Below, one piece after another: positions 1 to 10,411 of a DNA stretch of 64,000 nt. The stretch lies in NCBI GenBank assembly GCA_018902385.1, contig JABSSW010000002.1:186001-250000 (forward strand), read 5' to 3'. Source of the DNA: Physcia stellaris. Taxonomy: Eukaryota; Ascomycota; Lecanoromycetes; Caliciales; Physciaceae. The notes below the pieces were generated by a model that had not been told where the DNA came from, searched no databases, and saw only the letters and a program-made list of their open reading frames with translations. A program made the translations under genes and the position numbers. Every line of letters starts with the position of its first letter. The stretch's first letter is position 1.

Positions 1-1056
1 GCTCTGAGAGCCCCTGACGAATGTCACGCAATGTGACAAAGCGATAGTATGTACATTAGTACCCCTGAACCCCTGAGACGGAAAGGTCCGAGACCCTAAA
101 CCCCTTTTGTTCTAGCGAGTACTTAGTGCTAAAGTGTCTCGAGTGTCAACTTCACCTCGACTCCTACACGTCCAGAGTGCGAACTTCCATTAATGGATAA
201 GCAATCAATATCACATGGTAGTATGATCGGGTTCAACTCAAACACGTTCCGTCGTACATCACTCAACAGGGACGTCATGCCGTCTAGATTGCTCACCTGA
301 CTTGGGACTTGGGATAACCATTCTACCAAGACACCACCAGACACCTGTGTCTCTCCTCTCTTCAAAACACCTTTATCCTCTTGGGTGATGGCGTCTAACT
401 GAAGGTATGGGTTGTCTCTGCCTGGCAATATCAAATTGGATGTTCCGCCCAAAGATTTCCCTCTGCAATTTTGAACACTGACTATCCATTTGAATCATTC
501 CTCAAGAAACACATCTATATGCAACTATGACTGGATTCCCGACGACTTTAATCCGAGTGGTTACTTAAGACAAGCAATTCCCTACATGATCTGGGCAAAG
601 TCAAGCTTCAAGCTGACAAGCCATCTGGAAGAGCCGCATTTCTAGACCAACCCTTGACGTAGAGGACGGATCAACGTTCGAGCTTCAGCAGCAGATCTTG
701 CGGGCAGTTTGTACTTATATATTAGTCACGTGGTTTCAGGTGTTCTCATTGTCCCTTCTCTCCTCAGTCTCTTCCTATCTCATGCGGGTAATGACTTGCA
801 ATAGTATAATATATGCTTCTATCTCGTTGCGAGGTGACCAGAAAACATCGCAGCCTAACGTATCTGAAGTAGATAGGTTCATCTGATAGCGTATCAAAAT
901 CTGCCATCGGCGCTCAATCTTGTCCGGGGCGGGTGAGAATCTCAACCGCCCTCTTTACATTATCTACCGAGGATCCGATAAAGCTTCACACTGTGGGATT
1001 ACACAGTCTTTACGTTTCAGGAAATACAATCACTCGCAACTTGTCAATTTCACATC
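1..1056. other. Left flank, no confident gene
   Basis: I see no recognisable coding exon here. A 107-codon minus-strand ORF at 129-452 resembles no family I know and has no neighbouring exon. The last few hundred bases should hold the promoter of the HET gene that starts at 1057. No RNA gene or repeat was noticed. Confidence 0.5.
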
Positions 1057-3765
1057 ATGGCTCATCTATGCGAGCTATGCCTCGGATTTAGTAACTGGGA
1101 TTTGCTTCTCGAACAAAAATCGAGTACGGCAAAGTTTCGTCATCATCCGACCGCCGTAGCCTTGCATACCGCAGCTCGCAATGGGTGCCACCTGTGCAAC
1201 CTCATAGAGCAGGCACTCTCCAGAAGCAGACGTCCACCGAATGAGACGTGGCTGCCAAATCGGCAGATATGGTTGCAATGCCACGAAGCCGGCGTGAAAG
1301 TCGACTATACTAGCATAGTCATTACAATCGAGCCCTTCAGCCTCGCGACAGCTGGATCACGAGATGTTGTGGATACGGGTGGACCGTTGGTACTGGAACG
1401 CACACCAGCGACTGATCGAAAATTACGAGGGTCGATGAGCGAGCGATCTGATATGTTTTCGATTGTACAAGACCATGTCGGTACCCGATTTTTCTATGAG
1501 GCTCGGGAAATCTTCAACCAGGATCTTTTTTGGGCGCTTTTGAATCCTTATCATCAAGGCCGCCTTGAATTGGCACCCATACCTGGTAAGCCTCTTTTCG
1601 TAATCTAGAATGCGTACGAGTACCAAAGCATAACGGGAGACTGAATCGGCTTTGAGATAGACCGTGTCACAAGCGTGCTGGATCAATGTGGCTTGGTGGA
1701 CGATTATAGTACTGGGTCAAAAGCGAGCATGTTATTGATCTCCAGCTGGATGAAGGATTGTCGTTCGAACCATCCCGAGTGCCAGAGGTTCTCTGAGCAG
1801 AGTTCCTTTCTTCCTACGCGAGTACTAGACCTTGGAAACCCTGAGGATGATCAGCCTCCTAAGCTCCACATTAGTCACCCTGAAGATCGTGCATCTTATG
1901 CGGCACTAAGTCATCGTTGGGGGAATACGAAACCGGCGATAACAACCTTAAACAATCTTTCGAAAAGGATTTACCAAATACCCTACTCTGAAATGTCGAA
2001 AACCTTTCAAGACGCTATAGCAATCACGAAGACCCTTGGAATCCGCTATCTCTGGATAGACTCTTTATGTATCGTGCAGGATTCTGCGGACGACTGGGCT
2101 TCAGAATCAGTTAAAATGGGAACGACATATCGCAACGCTCTGGTCACAATTGCTGCTGTGCAGGCTGAAGATTCCTCCATGGGCTGCTTCGTACAACGAG
2201 AAGGTTTGAAGAGTCGTCCATGTAAGCTCAACATAGATGTTGGTCCAGATGTCTTTTGAAAGGTGGCACTATACACGCATGCTCAAGTCATCAAGTAAGA
2301 GGTGATATATTACGGCATAGAGGGCCATTGGACACACGTGCTTGGGTATTGCAGGAACAGCTCCTCTCACCTCGCGTTCTGAACTACGGGAATGACGGAA
2401 TCTACTGGGAGTGTCTAAGAGTGGAAGCCTCAGAACGGGTCCCTGAAGGGTTTGAGATCGAGTACGAGAAGGACTCTGATTACGTCCAAAAGTTCAAACG
2501 AGGCATTGGGAAGTCGGTGGATTTGAAGCCACCTTTGACTGAAATTGACTTTCACAGGCTTTGGTACTTGATAGTGCAGGATTACAGCCGCCGTTTGCTC
2601 TCGAAGGAATCGGATAGGATGGCAGCCTTGCTCGGCGTCGTCACAGCAATAACCGAATCCACCCATGATAAATTTGTAGCCGGTTTGTGGTCTACATACT
2701 TTGTTATAGACTTGTTATGGTGTGTGTATGGTCCAGGATGCCCTACTCTTGGAGGACTGAAAGGTTTCACAGGACCACACGGCCCAACGGGAACGAGGAC
2801 AAAGTCCTTCAAAGGTACGTATCCTTTTATCTATTACTGCTGTATAGTGGCTAATTCAAGAAGCACCTTCGTGGTCTTGGCTAGGGGTCAAGGGACACAT
2901 CCGCTACCTAGAGAGCCATCTTGACTCAATATCCGGCCACGAGGTTCTTATTGAGCTTCGAGAAATGAACGCTACTCAGTCACTCGGTGTTGGACCCCTT
3001 ACCGGCCCTACGTCACCAGCAATCATTACCTTGGGGGGCATCATGAAACCAGCTTGTCCCGTCATGTCGCATGATACCAGGTCTACAGTCTTCGCAAGCC
3101 AGGGGAAAGCACTAAATGACGATAGGGTCACACCAACGGTAGATGAACGCGAGTGTCAAGGGATTCAAGTTTCGCACGGGGGAGCAAAGCCCGACTTTAG
3201 TGGCGATTCAACGTCACCTCAAGCGGAAAGGTCACTTCATGCGGAAAGGTCACTTCATGCGGAAAGTCGCAGTGCACGTTCGTGGGACATTGCAACTGAC
3301 CTTTTCCGACTTGTCTCAAACCCACCGGAAAAGAAACCGATACGCCTGATTAGTAGTCATGGGCTGAGGTCCGCTGTGGAAAAGGAAATGGAGGCCCAGC
3401 ATATCAGGCGTGTGCATCAAGACTACATCAAAGAGCTCGACGACGATGCAGACAGCGCAAGTCAGCAGCTATATCTCTACGACCCCAAGGCGTCGAGGAT
3501 CGTCGGATTCTGGGCTCCCGATGTCCTGACTGAGATACCCTGTTTGGACTTTGAGAAAGTCAAGAGACAGAACCACAATGGCCCTCTGCAAATGGTGTCG
3601 ATCGATTTCCTTGGTATCAGTCGCCATAAGGGGTTTGTTTGGTCGTTGGGCTTGGTTCCGGTGACTAACAGCAAGAATACCTTCTGGCGGGTGGGTCTAG
3701 GATTCTGGATCGAGCAAGTATGGGATGCAATCGATGGTAGCAGGGTCGAAGTACAGATCGTGTGA
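1057..3765 (+). CDS. HET-domain (heterokaryon incompatibility) protein
   Basis: Fungal HET proteins act in non-self recognition and can trigger compartment death after hyphal fusion; that is family knowledge. Seen: an N-terminal Cys/His segment (CELC, then GCHLCNLI) and the HET core YAALSHRWG, then YLWIDSLCIVQD, then DTRAWVLQEQLLSPR, then YWEC. APSWSWLGVKG and a divergent C-terminal half follow. My exons are 1057-1585, 1661-2221, 2296-2814 and 2861-3765, giving 837 aa with phase kept throughout. The second intron (2222-2295, GTAAGC donor) is the weak point. Read straight through, the frame breaks between the HET core and GPLDTRAW, so a frame-shifting indel is the alternative. The exon 4 reading contains an in-frame 18-bp repeat. 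The start is the first ATG before the Cys motif. HET paralogues are numerous, so the specific recognition role is unknown. Confidence 0.8.
3223..3266 (+). repeat. 18-bp in-frame minisatellite in the HET gene
   Basis: Unit gcggaaaggtcacttcat occurs twice in perfect tandem (3223-3240, 3241-3258), followed by the first 8 bases of a third copy. It encodes AERSLH repeated. The unit is a multiple of three, so copy-number change would keep the frame. Confidence 0.9.
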
Positions 3766-5102
3766 GGAATAGTGAACATGGTCTACGAGCCAATCCCAAA
3801 ATAACATATTGGGTTGAATCATAGCAGTTTGAGGTGATTCATCTGTTTTCATCGATGCTGGTTTGAGTTTGTTGGTTTGAGAATCAGGTAACATGGATTT
3901 TGTATACAACCAAATCAACAGTATCAAGGACATCTCCGAAGAGAATTACTTGGTACACTCGCATGGACGCACTGAAATGATGTGAACCGGTGATCGCCCT
4001 ATGCCGAATGAAATTACTTCCAATGCTTCTTTCATATCATCACTTCATCGTTACATACCTAGCTCTAACCAGGTCGAGTGGCATCATCGACCCGTAACGC
4101 TATGACGGAGACGGAGTCATCTGTGCAGAAAAGCATGCATCCCCACAACCTTTAACAAGTATCCTTTTCCCTACCCAAGCACCTCTTGAAAACCTACATC
4201 AACGATCGAGGAACATACACCTACCCCTAGAGATACATCGCCAGCGGCATAGGACCACATCAGAAATACATACCCCTTCCCACCTCCTGCTCTCTATCGC
4301 TCTCCATCCTCATCCCCCCCAATAGTACCACAGCATCAAACAAGCCACCCACCAAGCCAACCAGATCGTGGATGGGATCCCCAGTTCCTACGCTTCAAAC
4401 CGGGAAGGTAGTTGATGAGGTGTGTGCTGTATATAGTCGCTGCGGAGGAAGAGGGAGGTGGTGGTGAGGAGTACGGCGCTTTATTCTGGGGGGATTGCTG
4501 GTGCTGGCGATGGGCGATTGTGCCGTGGACGAGGCTACGTGGAGACGGGAACGGGGATCGTGGGTTTAGGTTGGTGTTGGAGGATATGTCGTTAGCAGGG
4601 AAAAGCTATGTAGGTAGTATTTATTATGGGATACAAATTGTCTAGTGCCAATGAAAGCCAACAGACAAAGTAAAGACTGCCAACAGACAAAGTGAAGACT
4701 GACTTGACAAGAAACATCGTGTGATGATTTGAAGATGTAGGGACTGAAAGCCAAACGGGCAGGAACCAGGTAATGACCCAAGCGATGGAAGCGCTCAAGC
4801 TCTCAAAAGGCGGTGCTGTAGAGGATTGAGAAGCAGAAAAGACGCTCGAAGTGAAGGATTGAGGGACCTTGATCAAGTGAGTCAAGAACAAATATCTATC
4901 AATTGAGAACCAGGAGCGAGCTCGATGGCATAAGCGGATGAGCTATCTGGAGCCATAAGTTGCAATATCAAAATGAGAAAGTTCAAATATGTAGCGAGCC
5001 TCACCACCCCAACGCTCCAGCTGCACCCCATTTAAAACTTAGTACTCTTAATCGATGACGCCCACAATGCCAGAGAAGTTGTTGCAATGAAGGCGGAAAC
5101 CA
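3766..5102. other. Intergenic, about 1.3 kb, convergent 3' ends
   Basis: This lies between the 3' ends of the HET gene and NSE4. ORFs here are short, low in complexity and not family-like. The only structure noticed is a 22-bp tandem duplication at 4657-4700. The 4270-4340 stretch is C-rich. Confidence 0.6.
4657..4700 (+). repeat. 22-bp tandem duplication
   Basis: Two adjacent copies of gccaacagacaaagtaaagact (4657-4678 and 4679-4700) differ at one base (A versus G). Non-coding; probably replication slippage. Confidence 0.9.
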
Positions 5103-6695
5103 CTAGCCGTACCAACCGGTGGCACCAATTTGGACTTCCTGTCCCTCCTGTCGGTGCGGTATCAGACTGTCGTTGATGTCAAATGCGTCGATGAGATCCT
5201 CCCAGGTGTCGAAATCGAGGTGCAGAACAGCTTGGTGGCGCTCTTTAGGCCCTGATTCTTCCTCCTCGTCACGCTGGATTTCCTGGTTGGCTGGGCGCTG
5301 CTTTTTTTCTTCTGCTGTTTCGGTCGAGTCTTGTTTCCAGATTAGTCTTATGATTGGTTTAGTATGGAGGCTGTACTTACGAAGCGTGGGAAGCTGGTTT
5401 GAGTCAAACTGGATGCCAGCGGCGCCCTCCTTGATAAGGAAAGACACGTAAAACATATTCTCAACCGTCTGACCAAACGATTTCGGGTTGATGACGAAAC
5501 GGAAGAGCGGGACTCCGCCGTCATCCGCTACGTTATGTTTCGTCATTAGCGCCGCTATCTCATCTTCGGTCATGTCGTCCGTTTGCTCAGCTAGGGCATT
5601 CTTCTGGCCCTCAGCCTGGGTGTGGTGCAGCAATAAGCGGATCTGCTTACAAAGTGTCGTCAAGTTGCTATTCTCGGATTTTTCAATCGCGCTGGCTTTA
5701 ATCTCCTCCGGCCGCACTGCGTCCCGGGGATCTCGCTTCTGGAGGCGTTCCCTCCTTTGAGTCTGTTTACGCACACGCTTCTGGACCGATAGTGGGCCCA
5801 ACAGGAAGCCTGGCACTGGAGGCCGGAGGTTGTTGGGAAAGCATGCTTGTCGTCCAAGCCATTCCCAGTTGAACGCGTCGCCTTCGTCGGCGCTACCTTC
5901 TTCCGCGCTATCGTGATTGTCATCACCAATTCTGCGTCTCTGAGTAGACCTAGCGCCTTGCGTACTAGCATCTCCCTTGCGCATGAACGTGATGCATTTA
6001 TTGATAAAGTCATTTACATCGATGCCGGGTGCAGCGTCGCCAACGTTAAGATGTTGTGTTCTTTTGACGGATAAGTCGGCCGTAGAGACAAGTAGTCGGG
6101 AGTCGAGTGTGGCATCCGAAGTTTGCTTAACACCTGAGAAGATCTCATTGGCCCTGTTGAGGGTCTGCAACAGCCCATCAGAACGAGGAGCCATATATTC
6201 AGCGCGAGAATCTGCCCAAACTTATCAGCCTGAGCTCACCTACTAATGTGTTCTTCGCCTACCTGTAAGCTCACGCGACAGATCCCGATACTCTTTGCGG
6301 ATTGCCCTTCGCTCGTTAATATTTTGATCAGGATCATAGACTGAAGTGTTGCCAGGCTGATCAGCTGCAGCCGCAAAAGATGCATCTGGGGCATCTGGAG
6401 CATCACGCTCACTCAGTCTCCTCCTCTTACTTGCGCGCGTCGCTTCAGCTTCCGCCGAGTTCGTAGAGGGCACTTTTGATGGAGGAGGCATGGCCCTGGC
6501 TTTATCTTTCGCATTTCGGGCAGGGTTGATGACGCGATTTTCCTTGTCCGACGAGAAAGAAGTAGCTGGCGAAGGTGAAAGTTCGGTCGGACTATCTACG
6601 CGTCCTTGTCTTCGCCGCGTCCGTGAATGGTCATGAGATATATCTTCCTCGTGATCCGAGTCTTCGGGAGAAGACAAGACAGCGTGGCGAGCCAT
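5103..6695 (-). CDS. NSE4: Non-SMC element 4, kleisin of the Smc5/6 complex
   Basis: Nse4 bridges the Smc5 and Smc6 heads and binds Nse1/Nse3; the complex handles recombination intermediates in the nucleus (family knowledge). Seen: an acidic Ser-rich N-terminus, then INERRAIRKEYRDLSREL, then DSRLLVSTADLSVKRTQ and GIDVNDFINKCITFMR, which form the Nse4-Nse3 binding region. The C-terminal domain carries FVINPKSFGQTVENMFYVSF and LDFDTWEDLIDAFDI. Exons (minus): 6695-6263, 6211-5381, 5329-5103; 496 aa. The first intron joins ELT to DSRAEYM. The second (51 nt, GTAAGT donor) is frame-neutral; retaining it inserts 17 residues inside a conserved LPTL turn, so I splice it. The start is ATG 6695. The gene is divergent from VPS34, with 427 bp between the starts. 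Confidence 0.93.
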
Positions 6696-7122
6696 GGTGG
6701 AAGGAGGCGGAAACGAGTGCGGATTTGCCTTGTGGGAGATATAGAGGTTTTGCTTCAATTGACGTAATGAGGCTGCAGCCCAACAAGATCCCTCTGGTTT
6801 GGCGTCGCTTGATTACAGTACGTATGATCGCGATACTGCATGAATATCTTGAGTAAGAGACTCAACCATTGTCAGCTTCGGTGTAGCTAGAATAGGAGTC
6901 CAGTGATGGAAGGGCTCGGAAGTTGGAGGCTCGAGCGAAGTGTATTGCGCGAGGCGCTAGTGGCCGTTGAATTACGCGTCGCTAGCGTCAAATCGGCAAG
7001 TTCGGCAGTTCGGCTCCAAAACGCCGGGACTCGGTCATGAGGCTCAAAAGGGATCCCTTAATCCTGGCCCTGAGCGATGTCTGATTCGCAATCGATCCAA
7101 GCCACCATGCCTGCTCCGAGCA
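6696..7122. promoter_or_regulatory. Shared divergent promoter region NSE4/VPS34
   Basis: 427 bp separate the NSE4 start (minus) and the VPS34 start (plus), so both promoters must lie here or overlap the 5' ends. I could not identify a specific transcription-factor site or TATA box with confidence. Confidence 0.5.
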
Positions 7123-10047
7123 ATGGAGGAGTATTCCTTTGCCAACTCCAGTGCTCTGGATTTCCCTGTCAATGTGAGGATGTTCGTGCTGATGTGCCAT
7201 CTCTCAGTACACCTTCCTAACAATACCATGCAGTGGCAGCCTCGAGGGTCACCATACCCCACCTCCACTTTCTGTCTTGTTGAAAAGGCCTGACCTGAGA
7301 CACATCAGTTCGAACATAAGGTATGTTCAGTCCATATTGACAGTTATGGCGAACAGAGAGCTCATACAATACCAGCAATCATTCGGATCTTTACGTAACT
7401 GTACAGCTATGGGCTGACTCCAAACCCTTGACAGTCCCCGTTCAAACCTCTTATCACTCATTCACCAAGACCCGGTCCTGGAATGAATGGCTGGAACTTC
7501 CCATCACGATATCTGCTCTTCCTTTAAGCTCACAACTGGCAATCACAGTATGGGATTTGTCCCCTACAGGCGGGAAAGGTGCCCGCGGTCACGCAATACC
7601 GTTTGGAGGCACCACAGTGTCCTTGTTCGATAAGAACAATACCTTACAGAAGGGTCGACAAAAATGTCGCATACACCGCCACAAGGCTGCAGATGGATGC
7701 TCTTCACCCACTACCCCTGCTGTCCGCCCACCCCGACGGCAACGAGAGAGGATTGACGCAAACCACAACTTTACTCCGACTCCTGAGGAAGATGAAGTTG
7801 AACGGTTGGAGAAACTGTTCAAGAAGCATGAGATGGGTGAGATCCCTCGAGTAGACTGGTTAGACAATCTAGTTTTCAGGACTCTCGAAAAGAAGCGACA
7901 AGATGTAGAAGCAGCAGCAAATCGAGCCTCAAAAACGGCGCCATCGGGCGATCGAGCAGACAAGTCCAATGGCCTACTTGACAATCAGGATCTTCCTGGT
8001 GAAACAAGTAATCACGTGTGGGATGGAGAAGACGAGAAGTTTACGTTAATTATCGATTTCCCAAGATTTGACTTTCCTATTGTCTTCACAGATCATGAAT
8101 ATACTCCACCGCCAATATCAACACTCATACCGCCTTCGTCTTCTGGTACGATCAACCTAAAGCCACCCCTGAGGTACAGCTGGGGCCCGGAATCGACGGG
8201 ACTGGCACAGCGCTGGATGATGATGAGAACGCTCCGCCACTGATCCGTATATATGACCCGGAGGTTGGCGTGAAAGAGAACCCGGCCGAAAGCAAGCACC
8301 GGAGACTAGTTCGTAGCCAACGTACTGGAGTTCTCGATCGGGACCTGAAGCCAAATGCGAAGATCAGAGATGAGCTCAATACCATCATGTCATATGGACC
8401 TACTGAGGAGCTCAAGTCTGAAGAAAAGGATCTGGTCTGGAAATTTAGGCATCACCTTACCCGCGACAAACGGGCACTGACCAAGTTCGTCAAGTCTGTT
8501 GCATGGCAAGATCAAAATGAGGCAAGACAAGCCGTTCAGCTGTTGCCCAAATGGACAGAAATTGACGTTGATGACGCTCTGGAATTGCTCGGCCCCACCT
8601 TTGACAATCCAGCAGTCAGAGCATATGCTGTTGATCGATTACGGGAGTCCGATGACGACGAATTGCTTCTGTATCTGCTCCAACTGGTTCAAGCTTTGAA
8701 GTTCGAGAAGATAGCTTCAGAAGCCGATGATGGCAGTACGCGTGACTCCTCCCTAGCTCGCTTCCTTATATCTCGCGCAACCAGAAACCTTATGCTTGGG
8801 AATTACCTGCACTGGTACCTTATGGTAGAGTGCGATGATCGCAGCCCAGACCAGAAGGACAAGTATCGCAAACTCTTCGCAAAGGTCGAGTTCGACTTTA
8901 TGGCAGAGTTAACACAGACGCCAGAAGGACCAGAGCGCCGAAAAACACTTTTACGACAAGGTGAGCTCATCACGGTCCTTTCAAAGATCTCAAAAGAGAT
9001 TCGCTTCTCTCGTGAAGACCGACCTAGGAAAGCGCAGCGTCTGAGAAAATATTTAGCGGACCCAAAGAATGAGCTGATCACCTTTGATCCCCCATTACCT
9101 TTGCCCTTGGATCCAAGCGTATCCATTGTCGGCTGCTATCCCGATGAAGCAATGGTGTTCAAGTCTTCGCTGTTTCCGCTACTTGTCCATTTTAAGACTT
9201 CTGAAGGTAAAAAGTATCCTGTTATTTTTAAGACAGGGGACGACCTGCGCCAGGATCAGCTGGTCATCCAGATCATATCTCTCATGGATCGTCTTCTCCG
9301 GAAGGAGAACCTTGATCTCAAGCTCTCGCCATATCGGATCCTAGCCACCAGTGCCAACGCTGGAGCAGTGCAATTCGTCCCCTCGATGAGCTTAGCCGCT
9401 GCTTCGGCCAAGTATCGAGGCAGCATTTTAGCGTATCTCAAAGCCAACAATCCAGACGATAAGGCTGATCTAGGTGTTCGTAAAGAGACAATGGATACAT
9501 ATGTTAAGAGCTGCGCCGGCTACTGCGTGATTACCTATCTGCTTGGTGTTGGTGACCGTCATCTTGACAACTTGCTTTTGGCTCCAGATGGTAATGGTCC
9601 CATCATGCAATTTGACACTGCATGCCACTACTAACAAGCCTGACAGGTCACTTCTTCCACGCCGATTTCGGCTACATCCTTGGTCGTGATCCTAAACCCT
9701 TTGCGCCAGCCATGAAACTTTGCAAAGAGATGGTTGAGGGTATGGGCGGATCCTCCTCGCAGCATTATGCCGATTTCAAATCCTACTGCTTTACCGCCTA
9801 TACTACTCTTAGAAAATCGTCGAACCTGATCCTCAATCTCTTTGCACTGATGGTGGATGCCAATATCCCTGACATCAAGATTGAGCCTGATAAGGCAGTG
9901 TTAAAGGTCAGGGAACGCTTCCATCTAGAAATGAGCGAAGAAGAGGCGATCCGGGGCTTTGAACAGTTGATTGGAGATAGTGTGGGAAGCTGGGCACCTG
10001 TGGTCATTGATACACTTCATAATATGATGCAAGGTCTTAGAGCTTAG
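7123..10047 (+). CDS. VPS34: Class III phosphatidylinositol 3-kinase Vps34
   Basis: Makes PI3P from phosphatidylinositol on endosomes and pre-autophagosomal membranes, in complex with Vps15 and Atg6/Vps30. Seen in order: an N-terminal C2 domain (LDFPVN, GSLEGHH, SDLYVTVQLWADSKPL, TSYHSFTKTRSWNEWLELP), a helical PIK domain (WTEIDVDDALELLGP, YAVDRLRESDDDELLLYLL), and a kinase domain with VIFKTGDDLRQDQL, the catalytic loop YLLGVGDRHLDNLLL and the DFGYILGRDPKP segment. Exons: 7123-7193, 7234-7320, 7376-9590, 9647-10047; borders of the 40-nt first intron are the least sure. Inside exon 3 the literal frame breaks near the C4 run at 8166-8169. One extra C there gives LKPPPEVQLGPGIDG and makes the whole model exactly 925 codons (924 aa), the normal size, so I think it is a sequence error. 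The last intron has a CTAAC branch site. Confidence 0.95.
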
Positions 10048-10411
10048 ATTTCTCATTTTTGCAATAACGATGATGCTCTCAATATCAGCGTAGAGCGCAT
10101 TTTCATTAAGACTAGGTAGTTTATTGGCTATTTTAGGCATTATACCCAGGGAAAAAATATGAGAAAGGAATTTATCAACCAATCCAGTCAGCCTTGAGTT
10201 TGTGCAGAATCTTGAAATATCCGGACTGCGGGGTGTGAACTAAGGTAGCCCTAGCTCAAAGTCACGTGGTTACGCGGCTCAGAGCACGCGTTGTCACGTA
10301 ATTGGGCTATTTGTTCCTCGGAAACTTGCCTGAAAACCTGAAATCCAATGACCGTACAGATATTTCTGTCTTTCTGGGCGGGATAATCATGATATTGTCC
10401 AGGGCTACGGC
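10048..10411. other. Intergenic, 364 bp
   Basis: 3' end of VPS34 and promoter of the next plus-strand gene. No motif, repeat or small gene was recognised. Confidence 0.5.

Noticed and set aside
129-452. 107-codon minus-strand ORF near the left edge
   Set aside because: No family feature, no partner exon, no signal peptide; length is within chance for this composition.
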